This document shows positions 43,121 to 56,147 of a DNA stretch of 64,000 nucleotides, piece by piece; the first letter of the stretch is position 1, and each line of letters starts with the position of its first letter. Source of the DNA: Phragmitibacter sp965284365 (GTDB lineage: Bacteria > Verrucomicrobiota > Verrucomicrobiia > Verrucomicrobiales > Verrucomicrobiaceae); contig OZ260079.1 of the NCBI GenBank assembly GCA_965284365.1, positions 1,798,001 through 1,862,000 of the forward strand, written 5' to 3'. Both the position numbers and the translations under genes were made by a program. Below the pieces are notes generated by a model. It was not told where the DNA came from, made no database searches, and saw only the letters and a program-made list of their open reading frames with translations.

Positions 43121-44248
43121 TTAATAAGACCAAGCCGACCCCAGATTCCAACGCTGCGCCACGGTCAGCATGCCATCCGCCAGCGGCCACTCGTCCGGGC
43201 GTGGATCCTGCCCCGCGTGACGCTCACTGCCGCCCTTGAGTTTCATGCAGCCGGTGTTGTCACCGATCGTTTCCATCTGCGTCACTTCTTCTGCCGTCAG
43301 CGGATTGACTTCGGGCAGCCGCGCCAGCTCTTTCAACTTGTCGCTGATACTCTTAGCTTCCGCGTGCGCTTCCTGAATAAGCGTCGGCACCACGGACTTC
43401 ACCGGCTCATGGGCCAGATCCCACAGGCAGGAAAGTTGCAGCATGCTTAGGCCGTGCCGCTCCGCGATAGGCCGGATTTTCTCCAGCTTGTCGTTCCCAT
43501 GCTCCACCCAGCCCGCAGGGCGGAAGGCTCGGTGATCGCCATCGCGGAAGACATGGCCCTTCTTCACATCGTCATGGAAGAGGCCACCGTAATCCACCAC
43601 GCGGGTAATCACTTTGACGTCATGCTTCTCCGCCGCAGGCAACGCCAGCAGACCCGGCCACGGCTCAAAAGGATTCAGGATCAGCATCGCCCAATCAATA
43701 TCGGCGCCATGCCGCTCAAAGCAGTCGATGACATCCAGCGTAAAGCCATTGGCCGGTCCCGGGGCAATCCCCAGTCGATCCGCCAAGCCCGCCTGCTTCA
43801 GCGCGCGCAGACCATCCCAAACCACATCGCTGGTGTAGCCGATCTGGTCGGGGTTATGCAGCATGAGCAGATCAAATTTGCCGCTGCGGCAGCGCTCCAG
43901 GGACTTCTCACAAGCCATCTTCAGGTAGCCCGCATATTCTTCCGGCGGACGCAGCCCCGGCTCCGTAAACCGCGGATAACCCTTGGCCCCGGTGCGCAGG
44001 CCCCCGTAAAAATCATGCCCCACCATGCCCACTAGGCAATAGGAGTCGCGGGAGACATCCTTGAGCGCCTCGCCCAATTGGGAGTCCGCGCGTCCCGCTC
44101 CATAAGTATCCGCCGTCACGAAGGTCCGAATGCCTTCCTGATAGGCCTGCTGAATCAGCGCGACGAACTGCTCCTCGCTCAATTGCTCGCCAAAATGCAT
44201 GTAACGGCCCCCGTTCCAGGTGCCAAATGAGGTGCGTGTAAGGTCCAT
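43121..44248 (-). CDS. Aldo/keto reductase (longer, second copy)
   Basis: A 375-residue AKR: Asp and Tyr in GIRTFVTADTYGAGR, His in DLLMLHNPDQIGY, and substrate/cofactor segments MLILNPFEPWPG and VKVITRVVDYGGL. The expected active-site Lys is not obvious at the normal place (CLVGMVGHDFYGG), so catalytic competence is uncertain. The C-terminal tail (about 300-375) is longer than in ordinary AKRs and holds SISDKLKELARLPEVNPLT. It is not closely similar to the AKR at 40721. Divergent from the methyltransferase gene on the right, with 104 bases between. Confidence 0.8.
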   Translation of the reverse strand: MDLTRTSFGTWNGGRYMHFGEQLSEEQFVALIQQAYQEGIRTFVTADTYGAGRADSQLGEALKDVSRDSYCLVGMVGHDFYGGLRTGAKGYPRFTEPGLRPPEEYAGYLKMACEKSLERCRSGKFDLLMLHNPDQIGYTSDVVWDGLRALKQAGLADRLGIAPGPANGFTLDVIDCFERHGADIDWAMLILNPFEPWPGLLALPAAEKHDVKVITRVVDYGGLFHDDVKKGHVFRDGDHRAFRPAGWVEHGNDKLEKIRPIAERHGLSMLQLSCLWDLAHEPVKSVVPTLIQEAHAEAKSISDKLKELARLPEVNPLTAEEVTQMETIGDNTGCMKLKGGSERHAGQDPRPDEWPLADGMLTVAQRWNLGSAWSY

Positions 44249-44352
44249 GTTCTCAATCTAGTCCCATTTCCAAACCTCGCAAAGCCGTTGCTGATTCGGC
44301 CAACGCCCGCACGCTTATCGAGCAATTCTGGGCATAAACTGACCGTTGCACC

Positions 44353-45471
44353 ATGGTCACTCCAGATGCTATTCTGCGCATTATGCAGCGCGGAAGTTCC
44401 GTATTGCGGATCGTTATGGCGAGTCCCCTCGCTGCTGCATTTGCATCTCTGCTCCAGGCCGAAGTCACCCCACCGGCCATCGCACCAAAAAATCAGGCCC
44501 AAGCCCCCCAGGCCCATACGAGTGAGCTCCGGCAGAGATACATGCCGCCTGGGCAGATCATCGAAGAGATGAAGTTAAGGAGCGGCACGAAGATATTGGA
44601 CATCGGTGCGGGTTACGGGCTCTTCAGTTTCCCTTTGGCGGATGCGGTGGGCTCGAACGGCCAAGTTTTCGCCACAGACGTGGATGAAAAGGCAATCGCT
44701 TTCCTCAAGAGCCAGGCTGCGGAACGAAAAGTCGCCAATCTCTTTCCGGTGCTGGTGCGCATGGGCCCCTTGGACCAAACCTTCTACGCCAATCGCGTCT
44801 TTGACGTGGTCCTGGCCAGCGACATCCTCCCGATGATCCGGAATCCTCGCATCTTTTTCCAGTCCCTCATGCCTAACGTCGCCTCGCAAGACGGACGGCT
44901 CTGGGTCATCGACTTGCGGTGTGATGCAAATTACTCCGCGCTCGAGATAACTAGAGATGGATTTTTCGTCGAGAAACTGCTGCAGGAGCCAGCGAAGTCT
45001 ATCTTACTGCCAATGCTCTCGGCAAAAACAAAAGCCGCATTGGCACGCCAAAAAAAGCCGGGAGTCTCTGAATGGTTCCAGGCGATCTTTATTGAAGACC
45101 TCAATCGTTTACTACAAGACGACAGCCTTTGGTCTTCCGCAAAACCCTTGTCCGCTACGCTTTCGCCGATCGCCCTCAGCGTGGTAAACAAACTCCAGCA
45201 GTCAGTGCGGCCCGACGATTCGCCCATCATCAAACAAACCGCGCTACGCATCACCAATCGCTACCTCATCGGTGATATGCTGGGCCCCACCGACTGGCAG
45301 AAAGCCTTCGCGCTCGATAAGATGAATATCGACCAGGTTGGCCTCATCATGTCCTGGTGCCTCTACAGCCAGCATCAATTCCCGGCCCTGATGAACTCAC
45401 TGGGATACAAGTTGGAAAGTGAGCGCACGATTTTACCCTTCCACTTCATGTGGGTGTTCTCGCGCCCTTGA
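44353..45471 (+). CDS. Class I SAM-dependent methyltransferase with putative export signal
   Basis: The 372-residue product has a hydrophobic N-terminus (RIVMASPLAAAFASLLQAEV, residues about 20-38) that looks like a signal peptide, followed by a Pro/Gln-rich linker. The methyltransferase core begins ILDIGAGYGLFSFPLADAVG with FATDVDEKAI and VLASDILPMI as later motifs. The C-terminal 170 residues are helical with no domain I recognise. Export of a SAM-dependent enzyme would be odd because SAM is cytosolic, so the N-terminus may instead be a membrane anchor or the real start may be further in. It converges with hrpA, 10 bases between stops. Confidence 0.8.
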   Translation: MVTPDAILRIMQRGSSVLRIVMASPLAAAFASLLQAEVTPPAIAPKNQAQAPQAHTSELRQRYMPPGQIIEEMKLRSGTKILDIGAGYGLFSFPLADAVGSNGQVFATDVDEKAIAFLKSQAAERKVANLFPVLVRMGPLDQTFYANRVFDVVLASDILPMIRNPRIFFQSLMPNVASQDGRLWVIDLRCDANYSALEITRDGFFVEKLLQEPAKSILLPMLSAKTKAALARQKKPGVSEWFQAIFIEDLNRLLQDDSLWSSAKPLSATLSPIALSVVNKLQQSVRPDDSPIIKQTALRITNRYLIGDMLGPTDWQKAFALDKMNIDQVGLIMSWCLYSQHQFPALMNSLGYKLESERTILPFHFMWVFSRP

Positions 45472-45481
45472 AGAGGATTGA

Positions 45482-48400
45482 CTACTCCTCAAAAAGCGCT
45501 TCCAGCCGTTTCACACTGACGGGGTGAGCCGTGCCTAGTTCTTGGGCAAAAATCGAAACACGATACTCTTCCAGCAGCCAACGGAACGTCTCCCGGTTCT
45601 GCACGGGCACTTCCTCTTCCCAGCCATCAAAACTCTCCAGGAGTTCTGCTTTGGCCGCATCCTTGCCGGGATTGTGAGAAGCTCTCTCCGCCCGCATTTT
45701 GACGGCATTGAGGTAGCGCGGCAGATGCACCAACTGCGCGTGCGGAGTGCGCCGCAGCAGATCGGCTGGCACCAGCCTAGCCAAGTCTCGTTCCAGACCC
45801 GGATAGCGTGGCTTTGCCTGTAGTATTTTCGTTTTAAGCGTCTGCGCTTGTTGGAACAAGTCTCTCGTTTTGTAAGCAATGCCCGGCAGCTCCTTCCTCG
45901 CTTTTTCGCACATTGCTTGAAAGCGTGCGGCCGTAAGAGGGAACAACGGCACCAGCCGCAGCAGGTGCGACGTGATGTGCTCAAACGCCATGCCAGGCAG
46001 CAGATTGGACACTACGGCATTGGCTTCCTCGCCACTCTCGAATCGAGTGAGCGCATCTTGAAAGCTGAAGGACTTGTTGCGCGCTGCCTCCACGGAAGCG
46101 CCACCAAACTGCCGCAACTCCTTCGTCAACCAGGCGAGGTCATGCCCCAGCGCCAACTCAGCGAGCCGCTTTACCGCCGCTGGCGAGCTCTCCTGAGCCT
46201 CTTCCGGCTCACGGTAGAGTCGCAAGTTCACTTCTCCCTCGTGCAGTTCCAATCCAGGGTAGCCCAACCAGGGGACACCTCCAACCTCTTCAATCACTAA
46301 CGTCTCCGGCACATCACCGAATGACCAGGTGCGCAGCGCAAATCTCTCAAAGCGCCGCACCGCTTTCTCCCACGCATCGGATTGAATAGGCCGTGCCTTC
46401 ACAGCGCTACGGATGGCATCCAGATTGCGGTCGGTCACCACCATTTTCTGCTGCGCATCCACGACTTCAATACGCGGCCGCAGATGATCCGGCAGACTCA
46501 TGGGTGGCCAATCCGTCGCTTCCACCTCCACGCCATATCTCCGCTGAAGGTGCGCTGCCAATGCCACCAAAAAATTCGTCCCGCTCGGCTGAAATTCTGT
46601 CGCGATCTCGCGCACCTTGGGATCAATGGGCATCAAGGCCCGCCGCGCCACCTTGGGCAGACTGCGGAGGAGTACAGAGATCTGCTCCTCTCGCAACCCC
46701 GGCACCATCCATTGCAGAACTGCGTCATTAAGATGCGCGGCCATCGGCAGCGGCACGCGCACTGTTACTCCATCGTCGTCGCGGCCTGGCTTGTAATTAT
46801 AGTTGATCGGCAGCACCGCATTGCCCAATGGCACCTCATCGGGAAAGAGCGCCAGATCGCATTCCGGGGAGTCGGAAGGATTCAAGTCTGCCTCCGAAGC
46901 GAAAAGGAATTGTGGATCCGCGCGCTTCTTCTCCGCAATCGCGCGATTCAGATCATGCAGAGAAGAAATTCGCTCCAGTCGATTCGCGTAGAAATCATAG
47001 AGCGCTTCCTCAACTGCAAAGACGCGATTGCTGCGCACCCGTGTTAGCGAAGCCTCCATGCGTTCTCGCAGCTTTTGATTGTTGGCATAGAAGGCATGCG
47101 GAATGACCTCGCCGCTCTCATTTTGCAGCAGCGCATGCCGGATGAACATCGCCGTTGCTTCACTTGGATTGATGCGGCCATAGTCCACTTGCCGCCTGTC
47201 GATCTCCAGGCCTCGCAACACACTGCGCTCCCAAACCAGCACGCGGCTGCTGCGCGCATGCCAGTGCGGTTCGCCATATTGGCGTTCCAACAAGTGCGCG
47301 CCCAATTCCATCACCCAGGCCGGGTCGATCTTTGCGATGGTCCGTGCGAAAAGCTGCGACGTCTGCACGATCTCACCTGCCACGATCCAGCGTGGCTGCC
47401 GTGACTTCTCCTCACCACTCGACGACGCTTTCCCACGTTTCTCACGGCGCTCATACATATTGGAGCCCGGGAAGACCATTACCTGACGGTTCCCCCCCGT
47501 CTTGTAAATGTTCCGCTCTTCGCGCAGTGCCACGTGACTCAGATGCCCCGCCAGGATGCAGCGATGAATGGCTGCATCGTTTTGTTGGTCGTCTTCTTTC
47601 AGCGCTGGCAAAGGCGTGTCCGCATCGCGCATCGCTTCACCAAGCTGCCGCCAGATGTCCCGCCATTCCCGCATGCGGGTCAGAGACAGGAAGTTCGACT
47701 TACAGAAACGGCGCAGTTGATTCAGGCTGCCGGCCTGGGGATCAGGCGCCGCTTTCCAGAGTCGAAGATAAGACAGGAAGTCCGAGTCAGGGCACCAAAA
47801 CGCACGGTGCGCCGCGGCTGCTTGTTCACGAGCTTCCTCAGGCCGCTCTCGTGGATCCGGCACACTGAGGCCGGCGGCGATGACGAGAATTTCCGCCAGC
47901 GCCTTCTCTTTCCTCGCCTGCAGCAGCATGCGTCCCAGCGTGGGATCCAGCGGCAGTCTAGCCAGTTCCCGGCCGCTTTCCGTCATCTCATGCGTGTCAC
48001 TCAGCGCCCCCAATTCATGCAGCAACTGATAGCCTCCCGTGATGGCCGCCTGCAGGGGTGGATTGATAAATGGGAAGCTCTCAATCTCACCAAGCTTGAA
48101 GGCTTTCATGCGCAGGATGACCTCGGCCAGATTGGCTCGTTGGATCTCCGGCTGCGTAAACTTGGGCCGCCCGTCGAAGTCCTCTTCCGAGTAAAGGCGC
48201 ACGCAGATCCCCGCGCTGAGTCGGCCTGCGCGGCCCGCCCGCTGATTGGCGCTGCTTTGGGAAATGGGTTCAATCGGCAGCCGCTTCGTCCGCGTGTGGG
48301 GATTGTAGCGGCTCATGCGCGCCAGACCCGTGTCCACCACCGCGCGAATCCGAGGAATCGTCACGGAAGTTTCCGCGACGTTCGTCGCCACTACCACGCG

Positions 48401-49249
48401 GCGCTTCCGGCCCGGGGCAAAAATACGTTGCTGCTCCGCCGCCGCCATACGTCCATACAGGCCCAACACTTCAAACCCATTGCCCAGCCGTGCTTCCAAC
48501 TGGTCGCGCGTCTCCCGGATGTCGCGCTCCGTCGGCATGAAGACGAGCACATCCCCATCATCGATCTCCAGCAGCACATCCTCGACTGCAGCTGCCGCAT
48601 TCTCCATGTGGTTTTGCTCTTCCAGTTGGCTGGACAGAGCCTGGTAACGAACCTCCACCGGATAAAGTCGCCCCGACACTTCCACCACAGGCGCACCGCC
48701 GAAGTGCTTGGAAAAGGCTTCGGTATCGATAGTCGCAGAAGTGACCAGCAGCTTCAGATCGGGCCGCCTCGGCAGCAGCTCTTTGAGATACCCGAGCAGG
48801 AAATCAATGTTGAGCGACCGCTCATGCGCCTCATCCAGAATCAGCATCGCATACGACTTTAGCAGAGGATCACTCTGGATCTCTGCAAGCAGAATGCCAT
48901 CGGTCATGAACTTGATCCGCGTCTCCCGGCTCGTGTCGTCGTTGAAGCGCATTTTGCAGCCGACTTCCCGGCCCCAGGGCACCTGCAACTCTTCCGCCAC
49001 GCGTTGAGACACACTCATGGCCGCGACCCGCCGCGGCTGGGTACAGCCGATCTGTCCACGGCGCTCGCCAAGCACCTCCAGGCACATCTTGGGAAGCTGA
49101 GTGGTTTTACCGGACCCAGTTTCACCCGCCAGGATCACTACTTGATGCCCGCGGATGGCCTGCAAGATGTCTTCACGGCGCGCCGTGATGGGCAAATCTT
49201 CTGGGTAGCTGATCGCAGGAATGGGCATTGGGGGGCGCACACCATACAT
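45482..49249 (-). CDS. hrpA: ATP-dependent RNA helicase HrpA
   Basis: A DEAH-box RNA helicase of 1255 residues with start ATG 49249; ATG 49228 is an alternative, and the frame upstream to 49390 is not protein-like. Walker A is AGETGSGKTTQLPK, the DEAH box is LILDEAHERSLNIDF, motif III is SATIDTEAFSKHF, and motif VI is QRAGRAGRLSAG. HA2 and OB-fold regions follow, and the long C-terminal DUF3418 (LERDLARLVPADLLRRTP to AHPVSVKRLEALFEE) is specific to HrpA. It acts in RNA remodelling, including rescue of stalled ribosomes in E. coli. A PEP-CTERM gene lies 70 bases upstream. Confidence 0.94.
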   Translation of the reverse strand: MYGVRPPMPIPAISYPEDLPITARREDILQAIRGHQVVILAGETGSGKTTQLPKMCLEVLGERRGQIGCTQPRRVAAMSVSQRVAEELQVPWGREVGCKMRFNDDTSRETRIKFMTDGILLAEIQSDPLLKSYAMLILDEAHERSLNIDFLLGYLKELLPRRPDLKLLVTSATIDTEAFSKHFGGAPVVEVSGRLYPVEVRYQALSSQLEEQNHMENAAAAVEDVLLEIDDGDVLVFMPTERDIRETRDQLEARLGNGFEVLGLYGRMAAAEQQRIFAPGRKRRVVVATNVAETSVTIPRIRAVVDTGLARMSRYNPHTRTKRLPIEPISQSSANQRAGRAGRLSAGICVRLYSEEDFDGRPKFTQPEIQRANLAEVILRMKAFKLGEIESFPFINPPLQAAITGGYQLLHELGALSDTHEMTESGRELARLPLDPTLGRMLLQARKEKALAEILVIAAGLSVPDPRERPEEAREQAAAAHRAFWCPDSDFLSYLRLWKAAPDPQAGSLNQLRRFCKSNFLSLTRMREWRDIWRQLGEAMRDADTPLPALKEDDQQNDAAIHRCILAGHLSHVALREERNIYKTGGNRQVMVFPGSNMYERREKRGKASSSGEEKSRQPRWIVAGEIVQTSQLFARTIAKIDPAWVMELGAHLLERQYGEPHWHARSSRVLVWERSVLRGLEIDRRQVDYGRINPSEATAMFIRHALLQNESGEVIPHAFYANNQKLRERMEASLTRVRSNRVFAVEEALYDFYANRLERISSLHDLNRAIAEKKRADPQFLFASEADLNPSDSPECDLALFPDEVPLGNAVLPINYNYKPGRDDDGVTVRVPLPMAAHLNDAVLQWMVPGLREEQISVLLRSLPKVARRALMPIDPKVREIATEFQPSGTNFLVALAAHLQRRYGVEVEATDWPPMSLPDHLRPRIEVVDAQQKMVVTDRNLDAIRSAVKARPIQSDAWEKAVRRFERFALRTWSFGDVPETLVIEEVGGVPWLGYPGLELHEGEVNLRLYREPEEAQESSPAAVKRLAELALGHDLAWLTKELRQFGGASVEAARNKSFSFQDALTRFESGEEANAVVSNLLPGMAFEHITSHLLRLVPLFPLTAARFQAMCEKARKELPGIAYKTRDLFQQAQTLKTKILQAKPRYPGLERDLARLVPADLLRRTPHAQLVHLPRYLNAVKMRAERASHNPGKDAAKAELLESFDGWEEEVPVQNRETFRWLLEEYRVSIFAQELGTAHPVSVKRLEALFEE

Positions 49250-49319
49250 GCTCCCGGCCCGCCTGGAAAGTTTGCAGGCGAAGTTTACGAAGAATCCGCC
49301 CACACACCTGACGCAAGAC

Positions 49320-49640
49320 CTACCAACGGATCGGCCGCCTCTTCCTCCGGAAGATGGCGATGAGCCCAACCGTCCCGATAAGCACGGCACTGGATGGTTC
49401 CGGCACCATCACGAGATTGGTCAGCACCATGTCGTGGTCGTCAGAAAAAATGATGCCGGAGGAGCCTGACCTTTCCGCTGAGCTCCCATCTCGCTCTTCC
49501 TTCTGCGCCGTTTCCTGAGGAGAACTCACCTCGGATTGCCTGGCCTCGCTTACGGCAGGTCCATACTCCATGGGTCGTCTGGGTTCCGCGAGGACAACAG
49601 AAAGAAGTAGCAATCCTGAAAGATAAGTGATCTTGACCAT
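49320..49640 (-). CDS. Mini PEP-CTERM protein
   Basis: The ATG at 49640 gives 106 residues. An N-terminal signal peptide (VKITYLSGLLLLSVVLA) is followed by a 55-residue Ser/Glu/Gln-rich polar region without fold signature. The end is a textbook PEP-CTERM sorting tail: VPEPSS, a hydrophobic helix AVLIGTVGLIAIF, and the basic cluster RRKRRP. Such tails are recognised by exosortase, which cleaves and probably attaches the protein to the envelope. No exosortase is encoded in this window. The protein is far shorter than most PEP-CTERM members. It sits upstream of hrpA on the same strand, in an AT-rich patch. Confidence 0.78.
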   Translation of the reverse strand: MVKITYLSGLLLLSVVLAEPRRPMEYGPAVSEARQSEVSSPQETAQKEERDGSSAERSGSSGIIFSDDHDMVLTNLVMVPEPSSAVLIGTVGLIAIFRRKRRPIRW

Positions 49641-50032
49641 GGCGAGGGGCGAAAGACCGACAGCAGAGGGTCTCTTATAATTACCATAATTCAATCTTTG
49701 TTAATAGCTAAAGATTATGCTTATTATTGTGAATAAGGCCTTATCTTACCCATATAATTAGTATCGATAGATATTATCAGGTGCAATGCTCAAAACACCT
49801 ACGTTCGGCGAAGATGAGTTTTACTGCGACGGAAATCCTCTCGAATAAATCGGAAGGATTATCCAGGTAAAAACGCGGAGCCACCGCGTCATTGACCCTA
49901 TTAGCTTAGACCATCTGGGGTTCACTTTATTCCCGCAAACACTCGCCCAGAGAAGCCATCTGGCTCCCAATCAGTCACTGACCGGGTGCCGGGGTATGGC
50001 TGAATGAATAGCCAAGATTTGGAGTATGAACC
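49641..50032. other. 392-base AT-rich gene-free stretch
   Basis: This gap is upstream of the PEP-CTERM gene and downstream of metH. Bases 49675-49790 are distinctly AT-rich against the surrounding GC-rich DNA. They include the perfect 12-base palindrome ATAAGGCCTTAT (49733-49744), which could be an operator for the PEP-CTERM gene. The rest (49800-50032) shows no gene and no strong terminator. Confidence 0.5.
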
Positions 50033-54223
<4,191 letters not shown>

Positions 54224-54366
54224 GCGAAGAGTAGGGTAGCAAGGATCGATACGCTTTTCAAGTTCGCATAAACGCATCATGATTCGTCTATATGTAATCT
54301 ATACAAAACTAGACAGCACTTCGATTGAGAATGAACCCCTTCCAGTGTGCTCAGGAGAAACATCAG

Positions 54367-54394
54367 TTGGCGTTGGGGGGCTTTAGCGTATTCT
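54367..54394 (+). promoter_or_regulatory. Promoter candidate for the BI-1 family gene
   Basis: TTGGCG (54367-54372), a 16-base spacer and TATTCT (54389-54394) each match four of six sigma-70 positions. Transcription would begin around 54401, one or two bases before the ATG at 54403. Confidence 0.4.
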
Positions 54395-54402
54395 AGGACC
54401 CC

Positions 54403-55140
54403 ATGAGGACAGCCAATCCAGCCCTTAACGACTCTACTTTTAATCAGGGACTCGCCAGCGCGACCAATCCCATGACCCTTCAGGGGACTGTGAACAAGAC
54501 CGGAATGCTCTTGTTCCTGGTGGCGGTTCCCGCCATGTACACTTGGAACAAAACCATGGCCAATCCGGGCTCAGCCGGGATGTGGATTGCAATCGGTGCG
54601 ATCACCGGACTGATCTTTTGCCTCATCACTTGCTTCAAGCCGACCTGGTCGCCTGTCACCGCCCCAATCTACGCCCTCGCAGAGGGACTTTTCCTCGGCG
54701 CTCTGTCCGCCATGTATGAGATTCAGTTTAGCGGCATCGTCCTGCAGGCCGTCCTGCTTACCATCGGCGTGCTCATGGCCTTGCTCGCTGCCTATACCAC
54801 CCGCCTGATCAAGGCGACGGAGAACTTTAAGCTTGGTATTTTTGCCGCGACCGGTGGTATCGCCCTCCTCTACCTGCTGACTATGGTCTTGGGCTTTTTC
54901 GGCATTCAAATCCCTTACATTCACCAAAGCGGCGCCATCGGCATCGGCTTCAGCGTCTTCGTCGTGGTCATCGCCGCCCTGAATCTGGTGCTCGATTTCG
55001 ACTTCATTGAGAACGGCTGCCGCATGGGTGCCCCGAAGTACATGGAGTGGTACGCAGCCTTCGGCCTGCTGGTCACCCTCGTCTGGCTCTACGTCGAAAT
55101 CCTCCGCCTCCTCGCCAAAATCGCCGGACGGAAAGACTAG
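54403..55140 (+). CDS. Bax inhibitor-1 family membrane protein (YccA/YetJ-like)
   Basis: The 245-residue protein has seven hydrophobic segments, beginning with MLLFLVAVPAMYTWNKTM and ending with YAAFGLLVTLVWLYVEILRL. Family features are LNLVLDFDFIENGCRMGAPK, with the acidic residues of the conserved di-aspartyl pH sensor region (DFDFIENG), and the WYAAFG start of the last helix. In bacteria this family (TMBIM/BI-1) forms calcium-leak channels or interacts with FtsH. It is preceded by a promoter that would leave almost no leader and is divergent from metH. Its 3' side carries a hairpin-rich repeat. Confidence 0.9.
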   Translation: MRTANPALNDSTFNQGLASATNPMTLQGTVNKTGMLLFLVAVPAMYTWNKTMANPGSAGMWIAIGAITGLIFCLITCFKPTWSPVTAPIYALAEGLFLGALSAMYEIQFSGIVLQAVLLTIGVLMALLAAYTTRLIKATENFKLGIFAATGGIALLYLLTMVLGFFGIQIPYIHQSGAIGIGFSVFVVVIAALNLVLDFDFIENGCRMGAPKYMEWYAAFGLLVTLVWLYVEILRLLAKIAGRKD

Positions 55141-55184
55141 ACGAAGACAGGTGCCTTTAGCCTGCGGGATCCTGCGGTCGGTTC

Positions 55185-55279
55185 GCATCCCGGAGGGATG
55201 CCATGTTGTAGCCGGTGGTTGAGCGCAGCGACACCACCGGATTAGGTTGCCAAAAACCATCGCACCCCGGCAGGGGTGC
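55185..55279. repeat. Three-hairpin intergenic repeat element
   Basis: Three GC-rich perfect stem-loops stand in a row. The first is GCATCC/GGATGC (55185-55201), the second is CCGGTGGT/ACCACCGG (55212-55240, 13-base loop), and the third is GCACCCC/GGGGTGC (55262-55279). The unit lies between the BI-1 and DUF1080 genes. It looks like the dispersed hairpin elements common in Verrucomicrobiota and related genomes; there is one copy here. Confidence 0.6.
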
Positions 55280-55350
55280 CAGAGATCGTCGCTGCGCATT
55301 TGCACAAATCGCGCTGGAAATGGGCGGCAGGCTTCGTTTAGCCTTCCCAC

Positions 55351-56079
55351 ATGATGAAACGCACGACTATCACCGCTCTCTTTTGCGGCCTGTTCCTCCA
55401 CACCGCTCTTCAAGCCGAAGACGCCAAGCAAATCTTCAATGGCAAGGACCTGACCGGCTGGGAAGGCAATCCTGACCTCTGGAGCGTGCAAGACGGTACG
55501 ATCACCGGCAAGACGCCCGCTGACCCCGCGAATCCGGCCAAATCCACCCTGAAGCACAACACCTTCCTGGTCTGGACTGCTGGCACCGTTGGAGATTTCG
55601 AACTGACCTTCAAATACCGCATCGTGGCGGGCAACAGCGGCGTCCAATACCGCAGCAAGTCCTTGGCCCCCGGAGAAATGGGACCCATCATCAGCGGTTA
55701 TCAGGCGGACTTTGAAGCCGGTAAAACCTACAGCGGCATCCTCTATGAGGAAAAAGGCCGCGGCATCCTCGCCAAGCGCGGTGAAAAGACCGTGATCAAA
55801 CCCAGCACCGACGGCAAAAAGCCCACCATCGAAATGGCCGGAAACGTCGGCAATTCCGATGAAATCCAGGCCAGCATCAAGGCCGAAGACTGGAACGAAT
55901 ACAAGATCGTCGCCAAGGGCAACCATCTGCAGCATTTCATCAACGGCCTTCAGACCATCGACGTGGTTGACGAAGACACTGAGAAAGCCGCTGCCTCCGG
56001 CCAACTCGCCCTCCAGATCCACGCTGGCCCTCCCATGACCGTCCAGTTCAAGGATTTCGATTTGAAGGAATTGAAGTAA
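55351..56079 (+). CDS. DUF1080 (3-keto-disaccharide hydrolase-like) secreted protein
   Basis: A signal peptide (TTITALFCGLFLHTALQAED) is followed by a single DUF1080 domain of the LamG/glucanase beta-sandwich type, 242 aa in all. The hallmark IFNGKDLTGWEGNPDLWSVQ opens the domain, with GDFELTFKYRIVAGNSGVQY in the middle and LALQIHAGPPMTVQFKDFDL at the end. The family is abundant in planctomycetes and verrucomicrobia and is associated with polysaccharide-degrading systems. The 3-keto-disaccharide link is known for some members only. It stands alone, downstream of the three-hairpin element. Confidence 0.88.
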   Translation: MMKRTTITALFCGLFLHTALQAEDAKQIFNGKDLTGWEGNPDLWSVQDGTITGKTPADPANPAKSTLKHNTFLVWTAGTVGDFELTFKYRIVAGNSGVQYRSKSLAPGEMGPIISGYQADFEAGKTYSGILYEEKGRGILAKRGEKTVIKPSTDGKKPTIEMAGNVGNSDEIQASIKAEDWNEYKIVAKGNHLQHFINGLQTIDVVDEDTEKAAASGQLALQIHAGPPMTVQFKDFDLKELK

Positions 56080-56147
56080 TTCCAATACCCGGTCTCCCGG
56101 CATCAATTGCCGGGGGACAATCGAGTCCGAACTCTAAAAACTTTCAT

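Noticed and set aside
47534..48862. 442-codon plus-strand frame within hrpA
   Set aside because: It is antisense to the helicase core of hrpA; composition is that of a shadow frame.
54224..54402. Cobalamin, SAM or SAH riboswitch before metH
   Set aside because: The 179 bases upstream show none of the conserved boxes or nested stems of those classes.
55141..55350. tRNA-like sequence (GGTTCGCATCC) in the gap after the BI-1 gene
   Set aside because: Only the T-arm-like string is present; no acceptor or anticodon stem can be built, and the string is part of the first repeat hairpin.
54571..56106. 511-codon minus-strand frame opposite the BI-1 and DUF1080 genes
   Set aside because: It crosses two well-supported genes and the hairpin element between them, and has no protein-like motif.
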